64,000 bases of DNA from Balanoglossus misakiensis (GCA_040954595.2 CM082578.2:11160001-11224000); one strand, 5' to 3'. Positions 52,001 to 60,783 are shown, counted from the stretch's first letter. Notes: generated by a model from the sequence alone, not told the origin. Numbers and translations: made by a program.

Positions 52001-55000
52001 AATCATGCGCACCAAAGCAAACACTCGAAAATTGACTTTCTATTTCGAGTCAGGCGGACAGGGATAGCGTTTAATACAGGGGGAAAATACGCGTAGCATG
52101 TAGTTCAAGTCGAAGCGTCTTTGAGCCAGGAAATATTCACTCTAGTGAATTTATAAAGGTCCGCTGCGTCTGATTCGACATATAAATCACAACAATTCCT
52201 TTGATATTGTAATCGAAAAAATCATACAGCCGCAATCAGCCACACCAGGACGAGAAATTGGTTTGCGGGTCCTGCGAGTCCGCGGTAATTGCGCTGTGGT
52301 GAAGATGGGCCCTTATACGGATTCAACAGTATTGGAGTATGTGATATATGATCACCAGTAAGGGCCTGGACAGAATTAACAGGAGGGAGGGCTGGTGTTT
52401 TTCAAAATCTTTGTTCACGAAAAATAGAGACCTTCCGCAGATTGCACCCGCCCTCCTCCGTTAATTCTATCCAGGCTCTAAGAGGAAAACTGTGAGCCAG
52501 TCAGCCCATTATGGCGGACCATGAAAATCCAGTCTCAGGTGGCGCCCTCAGCGCTGATTTAATTTGCCGTTAGCAATGCTCTCAGAGTCTATGTGCCACT
52601 TGATTCTCTGAATAAGAGTAATCATCTCTGCATTTTAACTATGAAAGGACTAAAAGAGAAAATTACTTGTTTTGTTCACTCTTTGTTTCTGTGTTATTCC
52701 TGTCGTTAGGTACGAGTGGAACAAGGATATGCTCAGGATAACCGTAATTCATAAAATACCAATCCCTGCCCCGGAGGCCAGGAAGGACGGCGAATCGAAC
52801 GCTGGTGGGTTCAATGGGACAAGTACGAAATCTGACGTCTGGGCTTTTGGTGAGTTCTCGCACAGAAAGCCAGGATCGGCCATTCGGTTTTAGCGTCAAC
52901 GTCAACGACGACGATGATGACGATGATCATCGACGACGACGATGGTGATGATCATGTCATAGGGGATGACATTCAATGTCTTTTTTTATGCGGTCAATCA
53001 ACGCGCAAATGAGATCGTGCATGATTTTCGTCATCTTACTGTAATTGGTGATCATGACGTGCAGTTGATATTAAACATACAATATTGATTGGCCACGTCA
53101 CTTCCCGGCGACTTCCGATATAGATGGATGACGACACTTCCGAGTGCTTCGAATGGTCGACGCGGTGACATTGGAACTAACCCGTGCTGAATACAATCAT
53201 TTGCGGTGTTAAGAAATTATTTGTCACGTTTAGCATGGTAACGTCTTGACAAATATTCAATTCTGCTCCGACCAACAGAATGTAGGTAATGCTCGTGGGA
53301 ATAGTTGTAGTGATTACGGATCAGTTCAATTTCACCGATAATCAAAAGTTCAAATGACGGATGCTAGAGATTAAACGATGTTTAGCGCACCGGCTGCACA
53401 GGTTGTGTACAAGGCCGTTCACTTCAATCGCATAGCTGACAGCCGTGAGCGATCGTTGATGCCCGCCACTCTGTATCCCATAGATTGCCAGGCTTTGACG
53501 GGCAAGGTCAGCCGTATGATCGATTCAATGTCAAGCACCGCATTATTATTGACTACGACTGTCACGGTTAACAAGCATCGTATTTCCTTGTTATTGTTGA
53601 GCGCTGAAAATCAGCCCCCCCCCCCCCCGCCTCCCGAGATCTGAAGCGTCAAAATGAAATATCTTTCCAAGTCTGCCGTTATCGTCACCGTTATCTATTT
53701 CAGATGTGATGTAATTTTCCACCGTGGTCGTTTTAATCAAACCCACATTATTTCCGCCTGTTTTTTTCCTCCTAGGCCTGCTTCTGTGGATCATATTGCT
53801 TAGGAACGAAGTGGACCTTCCGGGAAGAGAAGCCGTGAGTATTTAATTACGAGTGTCACGTCGGTTCTACCCCGTGCAAAATAACAGACCGGTGATTATT
53901 CATTCATCCGGTCCGTCATGATTATATTCTCGTGTGTGTGTTTTGATTTTTGATTTTTTGGATTCAGGGATGTTCAAAATAGCAACTGGCGGACAACGAA
54001 TTCGCCGCGAAAACAGGAAGACAATTGATTGCTGTCGATCATCGCCTACGTATCCTAGCGACGACAAGTCGCCGCCAAAACGTCGACGCATTCAACTACA
54101 AGTGCCAATAACTGTAACTAATACCGACTCAGTAAATCGCTATTGGTCGCAAGAGCGCCATCCACGGTTGGAATGTTGGCAGCCATTTGTCAAGGCTCCT
54201 GTCATGCAATGAAATTTAACCCAAAAGTACAGCTGCCTTGCCTGGTCCAGGTGTCCCTAAGCAACGCAAATTATCCGCTCCGCGATGAAGTAATTTCTTC
54301 CAACCTGCCTAAACGTCACCAGTACACTGTTGACCATAACAACATATAATAGCAACAGCGCAAAATCAACATTGCACCCGATATTATTTTTTCCACCATT
54401 TAATTTCCCCCTGATGAATGATATAGAAAGGGTGATAAGTTAAAAACTTGTTTGATATTTTTCCTGTTTATTCTATCGTAGATCCTGAATGGTCAGTTTT
54501 GGGATTTCCCACAAGTCAGATCGATACAGCTGAAGGATATCATCTGCGCTTGCGTCAAAAGGGTAGGTAATTAAGCAATGTCATATAACTTTTTGCAACA
54601 TCGAGTCGGTTCTTTACGCTGCATGCAAAAGAGTAGAATCAGATTTTCAGTTTGCGAGCGGGGTTGGCAGATAATAACGTTTAATTACACACGTTTGCAA
54701 TTGGAATCCGGTACAATGATGTAGTGATTTTAAAAATCGTTGCGGCGAAGGCTACGGCCCTGTCTCGAAGTCAATGTCACATCCCATCATTTGAATGCCA
54801 TGTTGATCCAACGGGTTTGCCCGTGGGCTTTGAAAGTCAATGTCTCAGCCAATCGGATTAAAATCAAATGCATTGATGTTCTCGATGTCCCTTTTTTGCT
54901 ATAATCGTTCTAATGGTCTATACTTCCGCTGTCCCGCCTCTCGGCGTATCTGTTTTCTGCTGAACCCGAAAAATGTGATTAACAAGGGAAACCCCATTCT

Positions 55001-57465
55001 TAATTTGCAATGTTAGGCTTTAGGGGAATCGTATTACCGGTATCATAGGCATCGCAGTTACAATCTCTGTCGATCGCATGTTCTATCGTGGCTAATTCAG
55101 CCGGCAGTGTATGAAAATTGTAGGCCTAGTGTGCGGTTTCGGATTTCAGTCAACTTTTGATGCACTCTATGTAGAGTCTCAGTTTACTCTGCACGTAGTA
55201 TTTTACAATATTCGCACGATTTCGTGAATAAGTAAAGGTTACGGTGGTCGAGTTTGTAGTTTTGCGTGGCCATCGGGTTCTAAGATATAAAATCTAGTCT
55301 AAGAGTATGTTTGATTCTCTCTCCACGCCCGCAGGAACCGAAGGAACGACCGTCTTTCAAAAGTCTATTGGGTCATCTTGAATTTATGCTCGAGGGACGA
55401 AAGACCATATATGGCAACTTCATTCCCGACACTGCGCATGCCAACAAGGAAGACGTGAGGAAGCATAAACAGGGAACGCCGGGTAAGATTGTCCCACCCC
55501 CGTATTCTGAATGGGAAATGTCCATACCGTTTTTCTTCGGAAACAATATTTCCTCGCATAGTCTTCTGACTTCTTGTTAGAGCGTCATTTTCTGTCCACC
55601 TGTTCGTGGCCGCCATCTTTGTATGGTCAAAGTTCAAGACCACCTGTTGCTGAGTTTGGAATGTAAATGTGGCCTTTCGAAACTGTTCGATGGTCAGGAT
55701 GAATTCATAAACACAAAAGAGCCTGGTCTCTCTCGCCTAAAATACTGTCTTATTCAGTTCCACTAGCACTGAAGAAAAACCACATGCCTCCTGCAGGGCC
55801 ATCAAGCAATTTTGAACATACACACTTTGGCCAGCGGTAACGTGTCAGAGCCCCCGTTCCAAGACAGGTCTCTTTATTTGATAAGTCAAAACTAAGACAT
55901 GCGCCTGTGGGTGATGTCAATCCTATTTCAGATCCCCTATCAAACTTATATTTCTTTTTTTATTTCCTTTTTCTTTCTTGTCGATGATATCAGAATTTCT
56001 CAGAGAGAGACGGCGACAGTGGAGAAATTGGTTCTGCAGGGCCAACTACGGGTCGTCGTCCTTCAAACGCCAATCGTCTCTGCAAGACGACGGAAGTCCG
56101 GATCCCAAGTTGCCCTGTAAGCCGCCGGAGAAACACCCGCGGATCAGCGTGCGGAGATGCAGCTCTGTGAACGACCTGCCGCTGTTGGCAACGCTCGAGG
56201 AGGCCAAAAACCACACCCAGAAACTGAACAAGGCTTCGTCGGAGGTCAATGTGTCCAAGTCCCCTCGCGAGCTGCTCGGCGTTCCCAAGGGGAAACGCGA
56301 AAGCAATCTGCCCGGGAAAATATACGACGACATCCTGGACACGGACGAGGATTCCAGCACGCCTGTGTCGTCGACCGGGTCATTGCCGAATTTGGCGGAG
56401 ATCGCCCGCATAGAGGAAGCCGCCGCGCTCAACACCAGGCGGAAGAAGAGATCGCTGCGGAGCGGAATGTTCGCCGCGCACTTGTCGCTGAGCTTCGACG
56501 AGAACACTGTGACGGCGCCGCTGATGGAGCAGCTGAGCAACGACAGCGAGTACGACGACCGCGGCCGCAAATTGACGCTGACGGAGAGCGAGGGGTCGGA
56601 CGAGAGCAGCCGGGGCGAGAGCAGCAACGGCGGTCCGCTGCGTCAGAAATCGTCGGAGAACGAGGACGGCGGCTCCATCGTGCGCTCTCGCAGGAGGCCC
56701 GTGCTGCGGAGATCGGTGACCGAGGACAGTCAGAGTGACCCCGAGGAGTTCGGGGGAGTGTGGTACATGAGCAACCGTCGGAGCACCAGTTGTGAAACGA
56801 CCAGCACGGAGACGAGTGAGTCGTTCTCCGAGAAGGAGAAGGACAGGCGGTGGTCGGTGGAGTCGACGCACGACGACGGACGAAGCATTGACAGGAGACG
56901 GAGATCAAGCATTCTGCTCGCCGATCTCAACAGAGCTCTCGAGGCCTTAGAGAAGACACAGACGATCACTGTGCACCCTAACGCCCCCGAAGACGAACGG
57001 GAGAAAATGCTGCAGACGATCCGAGAGGAGGAGGAAAAAAGACTGAAGGAAATCGATGAACTGTCGCTGATGATTCTGCAGAGGGTCGAGAAAGCCGAGA
57101 TGCGCGCGAAGAGCGCCGAAGACGCGCGGCAGATCGCCGAAACAAAACTTCGACAAGCCGAACTGAAACTGGCCGAGGTGACGAAACAGGTCGACCGGCG
57201 AAAGAGCCGCGACGAGTCCAAGTCTCTCGGGGAAACGCTGATGCCGCTCGCGCGAAAGCTTTCCGTCGGCATGAAGGACGAAAAGGAGCTTGTCCGCACC
57301 AGGCACGAGCTCGAAGCGGCCAAGAGGGACTCGGAAGATGCAAGGCGGAGATTGTTGGAGTCTGAATGTAAACTGCACAAACTCGAAAACGAATTACAGG
57401 CTGCAAAGGAAGAGCCAAAGATACCCACGAGGCCAAAATTTCTCGAGACGGAATCGAATGTGTAG
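30801..57465 (+). CDS. Tec-family-like pseudokinase scaffold, 18 coding exons, 1148 aa
   Basis: Eighteen exons join with all 17 GT-AG junctions in phase: 30801-31076, 39032-39130, 39362-39464, 41807-41961, 42367-42530, 43067-43121, 43262-43317, 43722-43846, 44787-44834, 46182-46249, 47487-47605, 49094-49182, 49838-50027, 52710-52849, 53776-53834, 54482-54562, 55335-55482 and 55994-57465. Domain order is a basic N-terminus (1-45), PH (about 46-159), Btk zinc motif (H172, C183, C184, C194), linker without recognisable SH3 (212-265), SH2 (266-360, FLVR arginine R292), kinase-like domain (361-630), then a Ser/Arg-rich tail with coiled coil (631-1148). The order and motifs identify the Tec kinase family. 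Active-site changes (no glycine loop, Q399 for the ATP lysine, HNE for HRD, GFQ for DFG) predict no phosphotransfer. The inferred role is a cytoplasmic phosphotyrosine adaptor. The start codon is the least certain point. Confidence 0.9.
33835..33949. repeat. Twin pentanucleotide microsatellite (GTGTT)13-(CTGTT)10
   Basis: Thirteen GTGTT units (33835-33899) pass without a break into ten CTGTT units (33900-33949), then into degenerate units. A TCTG-rich stretch precedes it at 33789-33834. The two blocks differ only by G versus C at one unit position, with an abrupt boundary. It lies in intron 1. Confidence 0.97.
36725..36738. promoter_or_regulatory. X-box-like site (RFX consensus)
   Basis: GTTACCATGGCAAC is an exact fit to the RFX X-box consensus with a 2-base spacer. 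It lies in intron 1 of the Tec-like gene. RFX sites mark many ciliary genes and, in vertebrates, MHC class II genes. Activity here is not shown by sequence alone. Confidence 0.4.
37190..37230. repeat. GGT/GAT triplet microsatellite
   Basis: A run of GGT triplets followed by GAT triplets, inside intron 1. In one frame it would read poly-Gly then poly-Asp. No splice sites or flanking similarity support an exon there. Confidence 0.85.
39032..39130 (+). CDS. Tec-like pseudokinase exon 2: middle of PH domain
   Basis: Residues 93-125, phase 0 at both ends (acceptor ATTTCAG, donor GTACAT). It corresponds to the central strands of a Tec PH domain, which in Btk carry the serine-rich loop and the FQVVY strand. 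Here it ends PTVFQ and continues VTYCS in the next exon, matching that strand. Confidence 0.88.
39362..39464 (+). CDS. Tec-like pseudokinase exon 3: C-terminal strand and helix of PH domain
   Basis: Residues 126-159, phase 0 to phase 1. It contains LKILYFS followed by RQEWLTAIRK, the amphipathic C-terminal helix with the nearly invariant PH-domain tryptophan. This exon makes the PH assignment firm and leads straight into the Btk motif, as in all Tec kinases. Confidence 0.92.
39465..41806 (+). other. Intron 3
   Basis: Intron of 2342 bases. It contains an X-box-like GTTACCAAGCAAC at 39960-39972 (1-base spacer) and a 56-base hairpin at 41092-41147. I see no further exon; in particular, nothing here encodes an SH3 domain. 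Confidence 0.7.
41092..41147. repeat. Foldback hairpin, 21-bp arms
   Basis: AGTGTCCCTGGGCC at 41092 continues as TGAGTGG and is matched in inverse orientation at 41127-41147, with one mismatch in 21 bases and a 14-base loop. It may be the remnant of a very small foldback transposon within intron 3. Confidence 0.8.
41807..41961 (+). CDS. Tec-like pseudokinase exon 4: Btk-type zinc motif
   Basis: Residues 160-211, phase 1 to phase 0. It contains H172-x10-C183-C184-x9-C194, exactly the spacing of the zinc ligands in the Btk/Tec homology region, preceded by an aromatic NYHGG segment. All four ligands are present. This motif is found only with Tec-type PH domains and a few Ras-GAP relatives, so it anchors the family assignment. 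Confidence 0.95.
42367..42530 (+). CDS. Tec-like pseudokinase exon 5: linker where PRR-SH3 would be
   Basis: Residues 212-266, phase 0 to phase 2. In Tec kinases a proline-rich region and an SH3 domain lie between the zinc motif and SH2. Here only about 54 residues separate them, Ser/Thr/Asn-rich, with none of the SH3 landmarks (ALYDY, the WW pair, P-S-N-Y). Flanking introns show no SH3-like exon. The last residues (IEIKNFREQP) lead into the first strand of SH2. Confidence 0.85.
43067..43121 (+). CDS. Tec-like pseudokinase exon 6: SH2 start
   Basis: An exon of 55 bases (residues 266-284, phase 2 to phase 0). It encodes WFYSDMQQGVAESLL, the W-[FY]-x-x-x-[IM]-x-R-x-x-A-E-x-L-L opening of an SH2 domain, including its first helix. 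The acceptor GAACAG and donor GTATGT are both good. Confidence 0.9.
43262..43317 (+). CDS. Tec-like pseudokinase exon 7: SH2 FLVR strand
   Basis: An exon of 56 bases (residues 285-302, phase 0 to phase 2, donor GTGAGT). It reads EPGCFLVRQ, retaining the phosphotyrosine-binding arginine (R292). An alternative donor six bases upstream, at GTACAG, with a shifted acceptor phase would read FLSGSS and lose the arginine. I reject it because it breaks the junction with exon 6. Confidence 0.9.
43722..43846 (+). CDS. Tec-like pseudokinase exon 8: SH2 C-terminal half
   Basis: Residues 303-344, phase 2 to phase 1. It contains YVMHIPI, then a YWLAADKEHRFGDVIELIEY segment that matches the later SH2 strands and second helix of Tec kinases, where the pattern is YxLxxxHxFxxIxELIxYH. 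This is the strongest SH2 evidence in the gene. Confidence 0.94.
44787..44834 (+). CDS. Tec-like pseudokinase exon 9: SH2 end and SH2-kinase linker
   Basis: A 48-base exon (residues 345-360, phase 1 to phase 1). It reads VLGTCLRSFP, equivalent to the last SH2 strand (L-x-x-x-L-x-x-P). It is small, but both phases and the splice sites fit, and without it the SH2 would lack its last strand. Confidence 0.82.
44835..46181 (+). other. Intron 9
   Basis: Intron of 1347 bases. Nothing beyond short simple repeats, such as TACTG-type units near 45588-45620. No exon-like segment recognised. Confidence 0.7.
46182..46249 (+). CDS. Tec-like pseudokinase exon 10: start of kinase-like N-lobe
   Basis: Residues 361-383, phase 1 to phase 0. 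ELWQFDLDDVKL aligns with the W-E-[LI]-x-x-x-[ED]-[IL]-x-x-L segment that opens Tec kinase domains. After it, the glycine-rich loop G-x-G-x-F-G should follow, but the sequence is PQEDLYNTKCW with no glycine at all. The nucleotide-binding loop is therefore absent. Confidence 0.88.
46250..47486 (+). other. Intron 10
   Basis: Intron of 1237 bases. A 144-residue open frame at 46323-46757 shows no motif and is opposed by an open frame on the other strand. Poly-C tracts occur near 47247 and 47456. No extra exon with a glycine-loop motif was found. Confidence 0.65.
47487..47605 (+). CDS. Tec-like pseudokinase exon 11: N-lobe with lost ATP lysine
   Basis: Residues 384-423, phase 0 to phase 2. WLGHW followed by DDVLLQKM aligns with the third strand of Tec kinases (G-K-W...Y-D-V-A-V-K-M). 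The ATP-anchoring lysine is Q399; an adjacent K400 exists but is out of register. In the alpha-C helix the salt-bridge glutamate position reads Tyr in my alignment (FRRYTALLM). Confidence 0.87.
47606..49093 (+). other. Intron 11
   Basis: Intron of 1488 bases, with an ATTC tetranucleotide microsatellite near 47628-47668 and a near-match X-box (GTTGCTTGGCAAC, one mismatch) at 48013-48025. No further exon recognised. Confidence 0.68.
47628..47668. repeat. (ATTC)n microsatellite
   Basis: About ten pure ATTC units in intron 11, 23 bases downstream of the exon 11 donor site. Confidence 0.95.
49094..49182 (+). CDS. Tec-like pseudokinase exon 12: N-lobe strands 4-5 and hinge
   Basis: Residues 423-453, phase 2 to phase 1. 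NLEHDNIARVYGM matches the kinase L-x-H-x-x-[IL]-V-x-x-Y-G segment. ISYVVSEAGIHG matches the fifth strand and hinge (I-x-[IV]-[VI]-[TS]-E-x-x-x-x-G). The N-lobe fold is thus retained although its catalytic residues are not. Confidence 0.93.
49838..50027 (+). CDS. Tec-like pseudokinase exon 13: degenerate catalytic and DFG loops
   Basis: Residues 453-516, phase 1 to phase 2. FLDEYLRHQ through DVCRALEYLESQKIVH is the long C-lobe helix of tyrosine kinases. The catalytic loop HRDLAARN is here HNEVVLEN (H491, N492, E493, N498), so the catalytic Asp is Glu and the Arg is lost. The Mg-binding D-F-G is G-F-Q (G511-F512-Q513). The kinase identity is beyond doubt and so is the loss of the active site. 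Confidence 0.95.
50536..51622. mobile_element. Candidate 1.09-kb TTAA-flanked element, non-autonomous
   Basis: The left edge is TTAA + AGGCGGAAC (50536-50548) and the right edge is GTTCCGCCT + TTAA (51610-51622), a perfect 9-bp inverted repeat with TTAA on both sides, as piggyBac-type elements leave. A 22-bp perfect palindrome (51588-51609) sits just inside the right end. Internal open frames up to 137 residues show no transposase signature. The short inverted repeat makes this call tentative. Confidence 0.5.
51588..51609. repeat. 22-bp perfect palindrome
   Basis: GCTCGGTAGGG followed directly by its reverse complement. It lies next to the right end of the candidate TTAA element and may be a subterminal binding site of a transposase. 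Confidence 0.85.
52359..52481. repeat. 123-bp inverted repeat, MITE-like
   Basis: Arms of about 33 bases: AGGGCCTGGACAGAATTAAC at 52361 pairs with GTTAATTCTATCCAGGCTCT ending at 52479, with a few mismatches, followed by GGAGGGAGGGC against GCCCTCCTC. TA occurs at both edges. It looks like a small, ageing foldback element in intron 13. Confidence 0.7.
52710..52849 (+). CDS. Tec-like pseudokinase exon 14: activation segment to helix F
   Basis: Residues 516-563, phase 2 to phase 1. The activation segment has no Tec-like activation tyrosine context; it reads through PIPAPEARKDG, an APE-like motif. It then reaches KSDVWAFG, the helix-F motif (S-D-V-W-[SA]-[FY]-G), which is intact, including the structural Asp D558. 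The C-lobe scaffold is thus preserved. Confidence 0.92.
52850..53775 (+). other. Intron 14
   Basis: Intron of 926 bases with a GAC/GAT triplet run near 52900-52950 and a poly-C tract near 53617-53628. No exon-like segment seen. Confidence 0.7.
53776..53834 (+). CDS. Tec-like pseudokinase exon 15: kinase helix F
   Basis: Residues 563-582, phase 1 to phase 0. It reads GLLLWIILLRNEVDLPGREA, aligning with the G-[VIL]-[LM]-[ML]-W-E-[IV] helix of tyrosine kinases. The conserved W is kept, but the glutamate after it is Ile. The usual P-[YF]-[PE] segment is shortened. Confidence 0.88.
53835..54481 (+). other. Intron 15
   Basis: Intron of 647 bases. A 92-residue open frame (53934-54212) has no motif. 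No additional exon recognised. Confidence 0.65.
54482..54562 (+). CDS. Tec-like pseudokinase exon 16: kinase helices G-H
   Basis: Residues 583-609, phase 0 at both ends. It contains VRSIQLKDIICACVKR, comparable to the kinase V-x-x-[IL]-[MI]-x-x-C-W segment before the R-P-S-F motif. The usual tryptophan after the cysteine is replaced by Val. Confidence 0.82.
54563..55334 (+). other. Intron 16
   Basis: Intron of 772 bases in which I see nothing beyond unique-looking non-coding sequence. Confidence 0.65.
55335..55482 (+). CDS. Tec-like pseudokinase exon 17: end of kinase domain
   Basis: Residues 610-659, phase 0 to phase 1. It begins EPKERPSFKSLLGHLEFML, the classic tyrosine-kinase ending ([ED]-x-R-P-[ST]-F-x-x-[IL]-x-x-x-[LI]), with the structural Arg R614 intact. 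In known Tec kinases the protein ends soon after this; here it continues through a basic linker into the long tail. Confidence 0.94.
55994..57465 (+). CDS. Tec-like pseudokinase exon 18: Ser/Arg-rich coiled-coil tail
   Basis: One exon of 1472 bases encodes residues 659-1148 and the TAG stop. The first part is low-complexity, Ser/Asp/Arg-rich, with repeated basophilic phosphosite motifs: KRQS686, RRCS715, KKRS, LRRS, NRRS, RRWS, RRRRS963, RRKS and RKLS. From about residue 985 to 1060 and about 1090 to 1135 it becomes a heptad-like, Glu/Lys/Arg/Leu-rich coiled coil. GC content is clearly higher than in the rest of the gene. No equivalent tail is known to me in Tec kinases. The sites suggest regulation by PKA/Akt-type kinases and possible 14-3-3 binding; the coiled coil suggests oligomerisation. 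Confidence 0.93.
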
Positions 57466-59790
57466 CTAGAAATAATTGAACTTGGCACAGTCACTTAGCA
57501 AAAGAAATTAAAGAAAAACACTGACAAAGGTCGTAGTTTTACATACTTGTTGGTAGAACATAGAACACCTTGAAAAGCTGCCGATAGTTTTATCCTGAGA
57601 AGGCGCGTCGATAACGCCACATGTATATCATGTGAGGGTCTAAAATGTCATCCGTAAAAGTCGCTTTCCATCGTAAGAGGGCGCCGAAACCGCCACCTTT
57701 ATTCAACGTTGTTTCGCACCTGGCTTTTTGTGTGAGAAGTGTTAAATTCACCTGTCAACTTGTTATAAGCCTAAAGGGCTAAATTGTCGCCCGCAGGTCC
57801 AATGCTGTCCACCCTGTAGGAAAGCCTTTGTCCTGTCCGGGCCAATCATATGATCATACATGCGTAATTTAGTTTATGCCGGGCAGAATGTAATAGGCGC
57901 TAGATGACGACAGCAAAAGGCAAACTTTGGCGTTTCATTCCCCTTAATAAAATTTACTTTGGAGATTGTCCCTTCGAGGAAAATGCATTTAATATAAATC
58001 GAGAAGAAATAAATTCGGCAAAAATAACTTTGGCACATTTTGCATAGATCTAAATGACGGCTATCCCTACATCAATTTTAACTCGATCGATGACCCGCTA
58101 TTTGCACGCGGTACAAGAAGCGTTATGTTGAAAGAAAGAAATATTCTCAGGATCTGCCTTCAGACGTGCACCATGAGATTCTCCAAGGCATATATTTTAA
58201 TAGGTCCGAGATTCATTGACAGTCTAGTTGCGACATGCAGTAAAAAATAAACACCATCTTGGGGAGCTCGCTGTCTCGTTGGATGAAATTAAATGGAATT
58301 GAAACCCTCGGGGTGCCGCAGTTTTTCCCTTCTTGCGTGGATACATTGGGCTCGGAGACCGGTTTGGTATTTGAACAGGTGATGCAGCTTGGAGGAAGGC
58401 GGCGGTGGTTACAGTGCCCTGCGTATAAATGTAATCCCAAACAAAAAAATAATTGAATGAGAGTATGGTGTACTCAGCCCCACTCCATATAATTGACATT
58501 GATAAATATATTAGAGTGATATATATATTTTAACATATAATATCACAATTACCACAAGTTCACAATCTGAGGGTGAAAATGTTGAAGAAATAATCATTGA
58601 ATGCAATCAATATGGCTTAGAACGACTGTTCCCATGGCAATCCCGTTGCCATGCCAACAAGCCAAACTAAAACCATATGCCTTTCACTTGTACATTACTG
58701 GGATTTTTTGTATTAATAACACAATTTACAACGAGTCAATATTATTTGAGAGAAAAAAAACAGTACAGGCCTAGGATACATGGTGAGTACCTTCTGAAAA
58801 AATTATAGTTTATTAGAAACGATGTGATGTGACCGCTCCACCAACTCCCACCCACCCCCGAAAGCCCCTCCCTCCCCCTGAGAATCACTTGCACGTGAAA
58901 CAGTACATCTTTCATAACATAAGCCAATGGTGTTGGATACCTACATTTTGTGTACATTTGAAAAATAGATGTATATACGAATAGTTCGTGATTTCATGTC
59001 AATTAATACATTTTGAAGGAAAAAGTATTTCAGCATTAAAGTCTCAAATTATTTACACCATGTATCATAGGAGTTGTAATTTCACAAGCTTTTTGTAAGT
59101 GAGTATAAATAGAAATTGAATGATCACCCTTTTTTGACAAAATTCACTGTATATTAATTATTGTTATTTATATTTATATATTTACATCAAGTTAGATCTG
59201 TCGATAGATTAAAGAAATGGTGATTATAGCACGATTAGTTCCTTAATTTATGGGTTCGATCTAAAAAAGGTAATTATTGTTCACCCTCGGTTAATGTACT
59301 GAATAAAGTACAAAGTGGCCAGTTCTACTTTTAATCTCATAGATTTCCATCACAAAAACGAAAGTACCCTCACGTTGGGAGATTTGTACAGTGGTTTTGT
59401 TGCTTTGTATGATCTTGAGATTTTATCACAAACCTTTCGGTGCACGTGTTGCTGACTTTGGTAATAAAATATTTACTGACCGACAACACCAGCCGAGTGT
59501 TCCCGAGTTTTCCTTTCCCCTTGTCAAAATGGGAGATAGTTATGTGATTTTTAACTCTGGTGCGCTAGATTACGTTCTCAACCCGGTTCAGTTCTCACAA
59601 ACTAGTTACAAGGGCCCCATTTGACACACACAACCAACTTCCTATCCACTGCACTGAATTCCTGTCAGGACTACCTGTGATTATCCCACCGTCCGATTGT
59701 GGAGCCCCAGAAAACGATACTCGGCCCTAAAGTAACCAATGCAGAAAAACCACACACAATAAAACAAACGGCTCACGATGGTCTTTTTCA
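57466..59790. other. Intergenic region with 3' UTR of the Tec-like gene
   Basis: Downstream of the stop codon lie ATTAAA (57507-57512) and AATAAA (57946-57951 and 58008-58013), any of which could direct poly(A) addition. A near-match X-box lies at 58645-58658. Short open frames, such as 59391-59624 (77 residues), show no motif. I see no third gene between the two convergent genes. Confidence 0.6.
57946..57951 (+). terminator. Candidate poly(A) signal of the Tec-like gene
   Basis: Canonical AATAAA about 480 bases after the stop codon. The weaker ATTAAA at 57507-57512 would give a much shorter 3' UTR. The sequence does not decide between them. Confidence 0.45.
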
Positions 59791-60783
59791 CTTTATTTCG
59801 TTGGGCAAAGATGAGTTAAATGATGCAGCTTGCCATGAGCTGAAATATATTCTGTTTATACGATGAAGAAGTTTGAGATCTGTAACACGGGTACATGCAG
59901 ATGCGTCACCGCCAATGCCAGTTTTCAACTGCGAGGGCAGTGTCTGTGAGCAGTATGACAGTCAATGACCTTTGGAGAAGGTCACAGCTCAATTCGGTAG
60001 CAGATGTATACAGTTGTCATTGCTATGGAATGGTTCACTCACAAGAATGATGTGGAAACTTCAAGATATCAGAATGTACGAAAGAAACAACTTGGTGGCA
60101 GAAATCCTTCAACCACAAATTATTATGAAAGAACATCACCGATCAGATAAAAAAATTAAAATTAAATTGATTCATTTCCATAATTCTGTGTGCTTGAGAG
60201 CATCGAGGCTCAATTTTGTGCGCGCCAGAGAAACGGTATCTCGACACCGCTGTCCCCCTCTCTCTCCTCTCCCTCCTCTCTTGCAATTGCAATGACTTCT
60301 TCTGACTGACTCTGTTTTGATTTTCACCTGATAAAATAAATGGACGCTCCATTTCGACCGGCAATTCCAGAAACCCAACCCTTTCACCACCATGGTCCAG
60401 TCCAAACCCATTGTTTTTCTATGATAAGGTTGGACCTCCAAAGAGGGAACTGGGGGTGAAAGGGTTAAAGAACACTTCCAAATATAAGAGACCTAAACTA
60501 CTCCTCACCACAACACATGGAACTGTACCTCTGGCATTGCAGACAGCTCTTTACATTGTATCTGCCAGGCGCATAGCAAAAAGCTTTACGCTATGCGGCA
60601 GAATCATTTCCGAGCTGCCTGGTTGACTGTATAGTTTGCCATGGAAACTTCTGTACGATTCATATCCAGAAGAATTTGGCCAAAAACATGTTTTCAATAA
60701 GAATGTAGACCTTTATGCGCAGATCAAAAAACTGATGTGGTGTTTGCATCTTGAATAATTGTAATTGAATTATAAATTATTTT
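59791..60783 (-). other. SARS1: Probable 3' UTR of seryl-tRNA synthetase
   Basis: Between the TAA stop and a minus-strand AATAAA (plus-strand TTTATT at 59792-59797) lie about 990 bases without another recognisable gene. The downstream side of the signal is T/G-rich (TTTGTTTTATTGTGTG on the minus strand), as expected for a cleavage site. The extent is inferred. Confidence 0.5.

Larger units (their letters stand above)
50028..52709 (+). other. Intron 13 (2682 bp)
   Basis: It carries a TTAA-bounded candidate element (50536-51622), a GACT microsatellite near 51930-51948 and an inverted repeat at 52359-52481. The rest is unremarkable and I see no additional exon. Confidence 0.68.

Noticed and set aside
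56046-57494. Long open frames antisense or alternate to exon 18 (up to 254 residues)
   Set aside because: They are shadows of a GC-rich coding exon. Ser/Arg-rich and Leu-rich readings arise from its Glu/Arg/Ser codons. Frame 1 joins in phase with 17 upstream exons and contains coherent coiled coil.
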